A DNA stretch of 64,000 bases from assembly GCA_963682055.1 (NCBI GenBank), contig OY821740.1, forward strand, positions 41,622,795-41,686,794, in the 5' to 3' direction. Under the pieces are notes generated by a model. It made no database searches and had not been told where the DNA came from. It worked only from the letters and a program-made list of their open reading frames with translations. The translations under genes were made by a program, and so were the position numbers. The first letter of the stretch is position 1, and every line of letters begins with the position of its first letter. Source of the DNA: Primula veris. Its lineage: Eukaryota; Streptophyta; Magnoliopsida; Ericales; Primulaceae. Shown here piece after piece: positions 1 through 9,302 of this stretch.

Positions 1-164
1 ATATTTTTGGCCCTTTTTTTTATTATACCAAATCGTCCCCCCATATAAGAATCCCAGCCTCATATAGAGTGCTAGAAGAAAGAAAAAAAACTAACATGAA
101 ATAAACCTCCCATCAAGCGTTTGTGGTTCTGTCGCTGGTCAGGAAGCTCTGTAATTTTTATTAG

Positions 165-362
165 GTCTTACTATAGGTTACAAAACTTGTCATTCGACCA
201 TCTACATCTACAGACTGTGAGCTAATTTCAAAATATTGTCATAAAATTGTCACTATTTCAAAAAAATCGTCACAAACTGTCACAAAAGTTGTAGCTGATA
301 AACTCGTAATAAAAAAACTGTTATAATTCCTGTTATTATTTTAACATTTTTTTTTTGTAGTG
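165..362 (-). mobile_element. degenerate CACTA-type MITE copy
   Basis: The right end, TTTTTTGTAGTG at about 351-362, is the inverted complement of the CACTACAAAA terminus seen at 53915. The interior carries the GTCACAAA / GTCAC motifs shared by the family copies at 4980, 35833, 37484 and 53915. The left end is too decayed to place exactly and no target duplication is visible. Confidence 0.5.
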
Positions 363-472
363 ATCGCTACTGCCTAGATTATATGACGAGCCCTAAGATA
401 TACAGAGTATGATCCAAATTAAGCCACATTTGTCCAACGATGCATGAATATCGATCATATGACAGACAACAG

Positions 473-658
473 AAAGAAAAAATCTTTAATTGTAGAAGCA
501 TGGCAAGGTCCAGTATTTTAATACACATTTTTAAATGAATTGAGACCGAATCTTAGTTCTATGTTAAAGAAAAAATCTTTAATTGTAGAAGCATGGCAAG
601 GTCCAGTATTTTAATACACATTTTTAAATGAATTGAGACCGAATCTTAGTTCTATATT
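473..658. repeat. 93-bp tandem duplication
   Basis: Two head-to-tail copies of a 93-bp unit (about 473-565 and 566-658) start with AAAGAAAAAATCTTTAATTG and end with TTAGTTCTAT. They are nearly identical over the whole unit, so the duplication looks recent. It contains no gene. Confidence 0.85.
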
Positions 659-1287
659 ACAATTAACAAATATTTACATATTTACATGCCATCTGTAGGA
701 CTGAACTAGTGCAACAGACTGGTATAATTTGAAAGGTTTGTGTTCACACTAAGAGTTTTATTGTTTAGGAGTATAAATCAAAGAACTTCTTGTGAACACC
801 TAACGTCACAATTACGTTTATTGCCTATTACGGTATCTACATATATTATAAGTGTGGATCCTTCTATTCCGACATACGACACATGATTATTTATACATGT
901 CAATTTATATTAAAATAAATGAATAGATTTTATATGGACACATATAAACAAGATTATTGGATCGGAGCTTCTAGCTATATTTTGATCAAAAGTTAAAAAA
1001 AATTAACAAATAAGCTAATCGTTGAAAGTTCACCTAGCTTAAAAGCAAAAGTTTCCAATAAATATGGGATGAACTAGAAAGTAACTAGTGAGGGCCTTCC
1101 CTCTCCTGAAAATTCGATTTTTTACTACTATATATTTAAGTTAAAACTCTTTTTGTTATACTAGAATTTTAGGGTTCTAAACAGTCTAATTTCCATGCCG
1201 TCAATTGCTTAACATAAACTGATATACAATGAAAATGACAAAAAAATCCTTCAAACTAGTCATATTTCTGCAACTGCCAATAAGCTG

Positions 1288-1700
1288 GAGTTTTTTGTCA
1301 AAATGGCACAGTGGGTTCAGTTTAATCCCAGAATGAGCTCTGTTTCTGTAATATTCTCAAAATGGTCTACTTTCGAAAAACGACCGATCGAAATGATTAA
1401 AACGACCGGTCGTTTTTATCATGAACTCTCTGGAACAATTTGGGCCAAAAACGATCGGTCGTTCTGTACATTACGATCGGTCGTTTTTCAGACAAAAAAC
1501 GATCGGTCGTTTTATCCTAGCGATCGGTCGTTTTTGTGTTGTGCTCACTGGAAGAATTTCTACTTAAAACGATCGGTCGTGTTATAGTAGCGATCGGTCG
1601 TTTTTAAGGTTTGCTCACTGGAACATTTTCGTTCCAAAATGACCGATCGCTACTATAACACGACCGATCGTTTTTCTGTTTCACTGTGTTAAAACCTCTT
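1288..1700 (+). repeat. left TIR of the MULE, GATCGGTC palindrome array
   Basis: The outer ~170 bp match the inverted complement of 4598-4767 closely. Inward of that lie about ten copies of the ten-base quasi-palindrome CGATCGGTCG or its complement CGACCGATCG, usually followed or preceded by a T or A run. They are spaced about 20-50 bp apart and separated by CTCTGGAA / CTCACTGGAA spacers. The array is rich in CpG compared with its surroundings. Confidence 0.85.
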
Positions 1701-1808
1701 CCAAAACCCTAATTTCATTCATTCCACAAAATATATCCATCCTCTCTCTTCCAAAATCGCCTCCCTCTTTCCAAATCCATCAAAATTCCCCAATAAAACC
1801 TAATTTTC

Positions 1809-1818
1809 TATAAAAATA
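1809..1818 (+). promoter_or_regulatory. candidate TATA box of the MULE ORF
   Basis: TATAAAAATA lies about 95 bp before the ATG at 1912, inside the element and inward of the left TIR. Position and sequence fit a plant TATA box. There is no other evidence of transcription. Confidence 0.35.
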
Positions 1819-1911
1819 TCACCCAATTTCTCCTATTATCCGTATAATCGATTATCGATTAATTCCGTTTCTTACAAACCCTATTTTCTTCAAAACCCAT
1901 TTTCTTCAACA

Positions 1912-3249
1912 ATGGTTCGTACGAAGAGAGCCTCACTCAACCTCGTTGATGAACATGAGGACGAGGTCGTGCCTCCACCACCTCGCCGTTCGGCTATTCC
2001 TCGTGCCCCACGCACCGGCTCCTCCACCGCTTCTCGCTCGGGCCCCGGTTCCTCTTCCGGCCCTCTTTCTCCTCTCTATCCACCCGAGATGGGTAAAAGA
2101 GGTATATTGACCAACTTCACTATAGATATGCCTTTATTCCGTGAACGATTTTCCGCTCTAATGATAGATTTAAGTTTTTACAAACTCGATACTATCCTCA
2201 CTCTTAAAGAGCCTTTTTACAAAGAAAATGTCTACGAATTTTATTATAACCTAACTCTCGATAGGGATAATGATGGCGCACTCCGCTTGCGTTCATCGTT
2301 TAACGGACAACCTTTCGTTTACGGTATAGACCGTCTACGAACCCTCTTACGCCTAGATAGCGACGGTTTCCACGAGTCTAGTGAGGAACTTTGTGAGACT
2401 CTCGAGATCGATCACTTCAATGATCTCAAAGATGAAATTTTTCATCCCCTCCATCAAAATCGATCCAACAAAGCCCACGGCCTTCTTTTTCGCAATAAAT
2501 TGGCATATCACATCCTATCTCACATTGTCCTACCTCACACTTCCAATTTCACGGATGTCACCAACGAGTATATCTTTCTCCTCGGGTGCATCCATCGCCG
2601 AGTCAAACTCGACTTTGCTACCCTCATTTTCCTTAAGATGGACTCGCTCAAAACGAAATCCAAGAATGGGCTACCCTACGGTGCCTTGATTTCGGCCATC
2701 TTGAAAGACCAAAATCTCGTTCCCGGTGGAACATTGTTCAAAAATAAGGACAAACATATTTGGGACACTTCCTATCTTTTCCAAATGTCCATAAAATTCT
2801 ATAATACCGACAAGTCCATAACTTGGTCCGGTAAGCGGGTATCCGGCCCCAACTATGCTCCTCTCACCCCCGAAGAGGAAGAATACGTCGGCCCTAAGCC
2901 AACACCACAAGCCGCTCGTGAGGATTTCTCCTCCGAGTCTCTTCCCCCCACCGATATTCCTACATCCTCTCGTCCCTCTCGACGACAAGGAAAAGCTCAA
3001 GTAGGATCTTCTCACCGTCCTTCGCGCAACGAACAATTCTACGACGATCTCTACATCGACCAATATCAAAATGCGCGACTTCACCGACGCATGTTTCGTG
3101 CCATGAACACATGTCAAGAAGATTTGGACGAAATCGATAGGTTGAGCGCCGAGCAAAGGGCGAAATTCCACGGCTATTTTCCCGACCTTGCCGGGCCCCA
3201 TGACAACAACGAAGACGAAGAGGATGATGCAACCTCCCACCGCGACTAG
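1912..3249 (+). CDS. plant transposon-associated protein (putative plant transposon protein domain)
   Basis: This is an uninterrupted 445-codon ORF inside the Mutator-type element. The N-terminus (about 1-60) is Pro/Ser/Arg-rich and basic. Residues about 75-300 resemble a plant-specific domain that I recall being annotated as a putative plant transposon protein: a YEFYYNL segment, then FVYGIDRLRTLLRL, then LPHTSNFTDVTNEYIFLL, then GLPYGALISAIL. The C-terminus is charged and ends in an acidic run (NNEDEEDD) before a short basic tail. No transposase DDE triad, reverse transcriptase or zinc knuckle is visible. The function of this domain is unknown to me. Sequence just after the stop (GATGTCAAAGGGGGAGAA at 3289-3306) resembles spacers I associate with retroelements, so the ORF may be captured cargo. 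The start is the first ATG after the candidate TATA box. Family assignment is by recall. Confidence 0.7.
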   Translation: MVRTKRASLNLVDEHEDEVVPPPPRRSAIPRAPRTGSSTASRSGPGSSSGPLSPLYPPEMGKRGILTNFTIDMPLFRERFSALMIDLSFYKLDTILTLKEPFYKENVYEFYYNLTLDRDNDGALRLRSSFNGQPFVYGIDRLRTLLRLDSDGFHESSEELCETLEIDHFNDLKDEIFHPLHQNRSNKAHGLLFRNKLAYHILSHIVLPHTSNFTDVTNEYIFLLGCIHRRVKLDFATLIFLKMDSLKTKSKNGLPYGALISAILKDQNLVPGGTLFKNKDKHIWDTSYLFQMSIKFYNTDKSITWSGKRVSGPNYAPLTPEEEEYVGPKPTPQAAREDFSSESLPPTDIPTSSRPSRRQGKAQVGSSHRPSRNEQFYDDLYIDQYQNARLHRRMFRAMNTCQEDLDEIDRLSAEQRAKFHGYFPDLAGPHDNNEDEEDDATSHRD

Positions 3250-4329
3250 GCGGATATCATTTTATTCATTTTCATGTTTTTTTTTTATGATGTCAAAGGG
3301 GGAGAAATACCTCTCTTTTTGTTTCATTGTTTTTCTTTCCCGTTGTACGAACTTCGTTTGTTTTTTATGTAATAAGTAGCATGATTATATTATGAATTGT
3401 GTTTATGTTGCTTTTAAACATGCTTGTTATAATCTATGACGTTGTGAGAATGTGCTTCATAATATGCGTTTTTATCTTATGATATTGCATTTAGTGCGCT
3501 TAAATTGCTAGTTGATTGGGTTATTCATATGTCTTTCATTTGTGGCGATTGACCTTTTTTTAGGCAAAAATATGGCCGATTTTTCGCTTGCATATAGATC
3601 TTTCGTTATCCTTTATCGGTTTTGCTTTGTTATACTTCGTTTTAAATCGGATGTTATGACATTTATTTGGTTCGTTTCAAAGAAATCTTTTATCCAAGTA
3701 AAACGTTATCTACACATTTCGGTTATACTTCTTTAAGCAAAACGTTATCTACACATTTTGATGATAACAATATTTGTAAAACATGATAAAAGCTTGTTTT
3801 ACGTACTAATCATTTATCGAGTGTGTTAAAGGTTCTAAATAATAGAATGCGTAATTACGAAGCCAATGGTTCAAGCGGAACCTCAATCGGATTTGAAACG
3901 CATTAGTTACGAGGTTTCGAAGTTTGTCGAGAAAAATCCGATCCAACACTCGTACTAAACATATCTATCAGTTAAATTTTAGCACAAATGTAAAAATAAT
4001 GTCATACATCTGATCAATTATGTGAAGAGCTATATACTAGCTGATCATTCAAAATATACTTATTATTCTAACGTAATACAGTGAGTGTAGCTCTTTAATT
4101 TATAGCACATGTATAACATCTCATTTTCTCTTTTTATTTCTTTTTTACTTTCACAATTATCAGTGCATCACTTAAAAAAAAAAAAACGGTCCTTTCCAAT
4201 TATATATTCGTCCTTTTCTTTTCTATTTACGACATCATTTTTTAAGAGATCATGTTCAAAAGGGGATATGTTTTTATATATTTTTTGCCAAATCAGTGTC
4301 GAAAAGTGCAAAAAATTCTTCTTCTGTAA

Positions 4330-4767
4330 ATTGTTTACAGTCGATCGGTCGACTGTGAAAAACGACCGATCGTTTTTCAACAGATGACCGATCGTTCTAA
4401 AAAACGACCGATCGTTTCAGATCACATTTCTTCCAGAGAGTCCACAAGAAAAACGACCGATCGTTTTTCAGAAACGACCGATCGTTTTAGGTATGATTTC
4501 TTCCAGAGAGTTCACAATAAAAACGACCGATCGAATTGTTAAAAACGACCGATCGTTTTTGGTCTGAAAAACGACCGATCGAATTGGACGTAACGACCGA
4601 TCGTTTTTGGTCCAAATTGTTCCAGAGAGTTCATGATAAAAACGACCGGTCGTTTTTATCATTTCGATCGGTCGTTTTTCGAAAGTAGACCATTTTGGAA
4701 ATATTACAGAAAGGTAGCCCATTCTGGGAATTTATGTGAGCCACTGTACCATTTTGGCAAAAAACTC
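4330..4767 (-). repeat. right TIR of the MULE, GATCGGTC palindrome array
   Basis: This is the inverted partner of 1288-1700. It has about twelve CGATCGGTCG-type motifs in pairs, with recurring CCAGAGAG spacers about every 65-75 bp. The two arms agree closely at the outer end and differ in number and order of motifs at the inner end, so the arrays have grown or shrunk independently since the arms formed. Confidence 0.85.
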
Positions 4768-4979
4768 AATAAGCTGCGTAAATTATAAGCTGCTACTAAA
4801 CAAGGATCAGGTCTCAATGGACTAATTTAGAGTGCTTATTTGGTGAGATTCAAATCACTGCCATGTTGAGTAAATTAAGTACTAGTGTTTGGAGATTTGC
4901 AAACCTGGTCTTGGCTGTAGTCACCTGTCATTATACATCACCTATTTTCTGATCTCCAAGCGTCACCTTGCTCATATTA

Positions 4980-5174
4980 TATAGTATAAATAATGTTTGA
5001 TTTAGTGATAGTTAAAAACTGTCACAAGACTGTTACTAATTTAAAAAACTGTCACAAATATGTCACAAATTGACTAAACCGTCACAAATTCGTCACAAAA
5101 ATCGTCGCTAATAATCTCGTAAAAAAAAGCATCATCACTAATTCCGTCGCTATTTGAGTATTTTTTTTGTAATG
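4980..5174 (-). mobile_element. CACTA-type MITE copy
   Basis: This copy is inverted relative to the one at 53915. It ends TTTTTTTTGTAATG, a decayed TTTTGTAGTG terminus. The body has the family's runs of GTCACAAA, GTCGCTA and CTAATTCCGTCGCTATTTG. The left terminus is mutated and no target duplication is clear. Confidence 0.6.
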
Positions 5175-7270
5175 ATACTCTAGTAGTAATTATTTATCAC
5201 ATGCTTTAGTTTTCTGAGCAAATAATAGGTTAGAGATATTTGACTTGCATCTTAGACACTATTGATAAAAACTTCTGGTAATGACGACTAGGTAAGTTCT
5301 TCTCTTGTAGCTAGATTGGGCTGGTTTGGTGAGGCCGGGAAAATACACTTATTTAGTTTTTTTTGAAGTAAAAAAATGGAAAAATGATGAAACATATTTT
5401 TTTTGTATTTAATTAAAGAAAACTTATACTTTAAAACATTTTTAAAAATTAATATATATGTTACGTTATGCTACTACATATGCTACATGATGTTATACAT
5501 GTTTACTGTTTGATTTTAACTTGGATGCTACATTATGCTATATTATATAAGAGTTAAGAATTCAAATTTTTGAAAATTGAGAACGTTTTTATATACTGAT
5601 CAATGATTCTTTCTAGAAAATTATACTTCTATATATTCAAGTAACTTAAGATTTATACCTTTTTTTCCAAAGTAAAAATTTCCATTGACCCTATACTTTT
5701 ATAGCTCGAAATCATTTACTTACGTACAATGTATAACACCTTTTGAAGCCATGGATAACAATTTAAATTTATAATAAGTAATAATACTGGTTTTGTATGT
5801 AATTGGTCTTATTTTGCCTTATTACGCATCCTCTATAAAAAAAAACTCAAGGTTATATATACTCTATGGCCTTCGTAATTTTTGTTGTATATATATAGCT
5901 TCATAGTTTTAAAACTTGGAGTAATACTGAGTCCTGATGATTACTACATGCCAATTGAGAAGACAAAACTGATAAACGATGAATCTATAATATTTTTAAA
6001 AGAGAAAAAATAACTAGTAGCTAAGTTTATTTTGAAAATATAATTTCGGTAAAGATACAACAGTAATATGATGCAATTTTCCAGTTACAATCTGGCAACA
6101 TCAGTGCCAGTGTCATTATGGACACAGAAAATAAGGTTTGATTCTGTTTCTAGAGCTTAGTATAGATGTAAAATTATGAATAAAATCATAGGTAAGCACA
6201 TTTAGCGGAGTTTTAAAGGAGGTGCGATTAGTTTAGCTAGCTAGCTCCTTGTTCTAGGTTTTTTTAAGCCCATCTTAATTAACTTTTACAGTGTTGTAAT
6301 TCATTTTGTACTTTGGGAAAATTCAACATATACTCACAGAACAGAACTCTCAATTTTTCCACAAGAGATCTTGTCTTGAGATTTGAAAGTGAGAAGCTCG
6401 GTTAATTTATTCAGATGACCTTTTCAATTACCGCATAATGTAATTTAAGAATCTAATTTACCCGCCTTGGGATGAAGGAAAAGGAAAATATATCGACTTC
6501 ACGATAAATTTTATATCTGAAATGAAACCCAAGAGTGAAAAAGCTTGTTCTATATTAACGCGACGATGACCACAAAGTTTTTTTTAACAACAATTCAAAA
6601 CTTGTTTTAAAATGTTAGATTTAAGACCAAGGTAATTTTCCGCCTCTAAGTTTAATATTGAAGGACAAAAACAGATGAAATTGTACCAAAAATACAGTTT
6701 TGTATCACTATAAGAGGAGAACGTAAGTTGTTTCACAAATAGATTTGAAGGCAAAATTTAATTGTGCTCATGTTGGTACAGTTTAATTGTCTTTAGAGAC
6801 AAATTTATATTATGATTCGCGCATAACAAAAATATATATGTTGGTATCTAACCCTTTGGAGACAAATTTTAAACTGTTTTCAAATAACTAGTCTCTGATT
6901 CGTTAAATTCTTTGTTGTAACTAAGATGGACGGGTGTGAGTTTGAATCTTGAGCGTTTGAGTGAAATCCTTAGATCCTCTTTTTTGTTTTTGTTTTTTTA
7001 TGTGGAAATAATTTCTTTATCTTAGCCTCTTAGGTCTAACATTCTTAACAGTTACAGTAATCCCTGAATTTCTTTAGGCGTTTTTGAGTAGTTTATATAG
7101 TTATATTAGATATCTGAATTTGGTTTTTGTTAGTTTGGAGCGTGTGTTGGTTTAGTTACTAAACCAGGACTTTGTTGTCACACCCATTGACGAAAAGGAG
7201 CTAATTATAAGTGTAACAAATAGAATCGATCTGGCTAGTTAATTAGGTTATTGGACGGAGGTTGTTAGAA

Positions 7271-7476
7271 ATGGCAACTAGAAAGAAGAAGTCGTAAAAA
7301 GCGGTGGTGCTCAGAAGCGAATGCAGAAATGAATTAACAAAGGCATTACCAGATCGCGTAGTTGAGATTTTAAGAGAATCTTTTTTGATGATTTGATCAT
7401 TACAAGTTGTTTGGAAGTGTACGATACTCGTGTGCTTTATTATAAACACATATTGCGTACAATTACGATTCAATAA
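7271..7476 (+). pseudogene. short broken ORF, family unknown
   Basis: Reading from ATG at 7271 gives MATRKKKS, a TAA stop, then KAVVLRSECRNELTKALPDR and VVEILRES. A frame change in the T run at 7381-7386 continues as FDDLIITSCLEVYDTRVLYY up to TAA at 7474. The codon pattern looks like decayed coding sequence. The stretch LPDRVVEIL is faintly like the start of an F-box, but the rest does not fit well. I cannot name the parent gene. Confidence 0.25.
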
Positions 7477-7517
7477 ACTGACACATATTACGTACAATTA
7501 CGATTCGAGTAAACTGA
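7447..7517. repeat. 35-bp tandem duplication
   Basis: Two adjacent copies of a unit containing CGTACAATTACGATTC, each followed by TAAACTGA, overlap the end of the broken ORF at 7271-7476. Confidence 0.7.
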
Positions 7518-8537
7518 ATCATCTCAAATGTCCACTCCAAAGTTCAAATAGAGTTGAAACGTTCAAATTATATTAGTAACACAGATATTCCATTAAAACT
7601 ATTGTCAATAACTTATTCAACTTACAGGGAGGACTGAAGGAAACAAAATAACCTTATGCGCGTAATACATGTATAAATGTTGATTCTTTTGCCAAAAGAA
7701 ACACCGTACCGTGTTCCGATTTTGACTGATGGCGTTACACATGGAAGAAGAAAAGATATATACTTGAAATATTGTTGTTTCGGATTAGTTGACTTTATGA
7801 AATTTGTAAATATCGTCGATCAGTACTAAAACATGTATTGAGTCAAAGCTGGGATCATGGTTACTTGGTTAGTAATTTAGTAAGGTAAAAGCGTAAAAGA
7901 GATAATATTGGGTCAGTAATTATGGCTTTCAACATAAATTTGCTTATCTGAGATTCAACCCTTTTTTTGAAGCTGCGGAAGTTTGAATTAGCTACTCGAT
8001 ATGGTTTACCAAAATATCTACATCTAGCGGCAGAATCAGGGTTCTGTAATTGGGTTCAATTTGCTCAAATTCCGATTTTATTTCTTGAGATCGTTATATT
8101 TTATCATTAGCTCTGTAATGGTGCCATATAGTTTCGTTTAAAAGGCATAAGAAGATCAGATGTAGTACACACTCATAGATTACTAAGTTTCAATAGCAAA
8201 ATATTGCTTTTTTTTTCTTTTTTGTCCTTAGATGTGAGATGAATCAATACAAAATTTATATGGAACATCACCAATGCCCTTTTTCTCCAGAAACATTTTA
8301 TTTCTTTCTGTAATGTCCTTCTTATACTACTTAGGAATACTAAAAATTGAACAAAGGAAGTAATGTTTATTAGTGAACATAATTTAAATGTTACAAACAC
8401 AACCAGGCATACATACATATACCTAGCTGTTTTCGCACACTTATTATCAGTATTGAGGCAATACATAAAAAATCTTTACTCAACAAAAAGAAAAAGAACA
8501 ACAGCCAAGTAACGCCTCTTAGCTTCCAGACATCCAC

Positions 8538-8797
8538 CTATAAAAAAGCAGGTAAAATGACATCAATAACAATTAAAAAGTAAAAAATAATTAACGAATT
8601 ACTCTATTTACTTGGTAAATTAGATTACAAGTTCAAATTTTAGTCTGATTACATCTATTAGACAAGATATCTAACTAAAGTTATGGACGATCCATACATC
8701 AAGTGTTTAAACAACATTGCAAACATCATCTTTATTTTAGTGATCATTCTTATAGATGATTAAATGCTGGTAAAAATGCATATGATATGTAACTCAC
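8538..8797 (-). other. candidate intron in the dehydrin 3' UTR
   Basis: On the minus strand the sequence after the dehydrin stop (8815) reads ...ACG|GTGAGTTAC at 8798/8797 and ...TTTTTTATAG|GTGGATG at 8538/8537. These are good donor and acceptor signals about 260 bp apart. This suggests that the transcript is spliced downstream of the stop codon. It is an inference from splice motifs only. Confidence 0.5.
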
Positions 8798-8814
8798 CGT
8801 CGATGTTAAAAAAT

Positions 8815-9144
8815 TTAATCACTATCGCTGTTGCTACTGCTATCGTTACCCTGCTCGATTGACCTTTCCTTCCCGTGCTTATTCTTCTCCTTCTTATCTT
8901 TCTTATCTTTTTTATCTTTACTTTCTTTCTTTTTCTTTTCCCCCTTACCATCATGACCATGATCACCACCATGCATCTTTTCCTTAGCCTTTTCCTTAAC
9001 CTTGTCTTTAACTTTCTCCACTAACCCCTCTTTTTTCCCCTCTTTGTGATCCTCATGCTTATGTTTATCTCCTTTGTTCTCATCCTCCTTTTTATTTCCT
9101 CTTACGTGTAGTTTTTCCTCTATTTTATGTATAATTCCTGACAT
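8815..9144 (-). CDS. HIRD11: KnS-type dehydrin, HIRD11-like
   Basis: The protein is 109 residues, very hydrophilic, and rich in Lys, His, Asp and Glu. It begins MSGIIHKIEEKLH, which matches the start of HIRD11-type dehydrins (At1g54410 family). A K-segment-like stretch KEGLVEKVKDKVKEKAKEKM spans about residues 38-57. A His/Gly patch (GGDHGHDGKG) follows, then a long Lys/Asp/Glu run (about 70-92) and a C-terminal Ser/Asp segment (SSSNSDSD), the S-segment typical of KnS dehydrins. Known members are small, disordered, metal- and membrane-binding stress proteins. Compared with the canonical K-segment, extra VKEKAKE-like residues extend the helix. It is a single coding exon. The downstream splice signals suggest a 3' UTR intron. 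Confidence 0.85.
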   Translation of the reverse strand: MSGIIHKIEEKLHVRGNKKEDENKGDKHKHEDHKEGKKEGLVEKVKDKVKEKAKEKMHGGDHGHDGKGEKKKKESKDKKDKKDKKEKNKHGKERSIEQGNDSSSNSDSD

Positions 9145-9229
9145 TTTATCTTTTTCTAGTTTCTCTTTCTTTAGATAGGTAATTCAAGTGTGGTTAGTGT
9201 TGTCTTGAATGAGGTTAATGGGGGTCATG

Positions 9230-9302
9230 TTTATAGGCAAGAAAATATTGAGGAAGGTGTCACAGGTGTGTAGTTAATGAATTACTCGTCTAAAAGGACG
9301 TG
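9230..9302 (-). promoter_or_regulatory. dehydrin promoter: TATA box and ABRE-like core
   Basis: On the minus strand CCTATAAACATG gives a TATA box (9230-9235) about 90 bp upstream of the ATG. An ACGTG core (plus-strand 9298-9302, within GGACGTGTAT) lies about 65 bp further up. ACGTG is the core of ABA-response elements, which would suit a dehydrin. A single core is weak evidence. Confidence 0.45.

Larger units (their letters stand above)
1..1278. other. intergenic, repeat remnants
   Basis: I see no gene in this stretch. It holds the fragment of a CACTA-type MITE ending near 362 and a 93-bp tandem duplication at 473-658. The rest is AT-rich sequence without a convincing ORF. Confidence 0.6.
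1288..4767 (+). mobile_element. complete Mutator-type element with palindrome-array TIRs
   Basis: The element is 3480 bp and is flanked by identical 9-bp target duplications AATAAGCTG (1279-1287 and 4768-4776). The left end reads GAGTTTTTTGTCAAAATGG. The right end is its inverted complement, CCATTTTGGCAAAAAACTC, with one mismatch over 19 bases. The terminal inverted repeats run about 400-430 bp and are very similar over their outer ~170 bp. A 9-bp duplication plus long TIRs starting with G is the hallmark of Mutator-like elements (established knowledge). Inside is one ORF (1912-3249) and about 1 kb of non-coding sequence. I see no MURA-type transposase, so it is probably non-autonomous and may have captured its cargo. 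The clean footprint and intact ORF suggest a fairly recent insertion. Confidence 0.85.
4777..8537. other. intergenic, AT-rich
   Basis: I see no intact gene here. The interval holds a CACTA-type MITE (4980-5174), a broken ORF at 7271-7476 and a short tandem repeat at 7447-7517. The part below 8537 is the downstream flank and spliced 3' UTR side of the dehydrin gene. Confidence 0.55.

Noticed and set aside
2671..3240. 189-codon minus-strand ORF opposite the MULE ORF
   Set aside because: It is the antisense shadow of the plus-strand ORF at 1912-3249 and shows no domain of its own.
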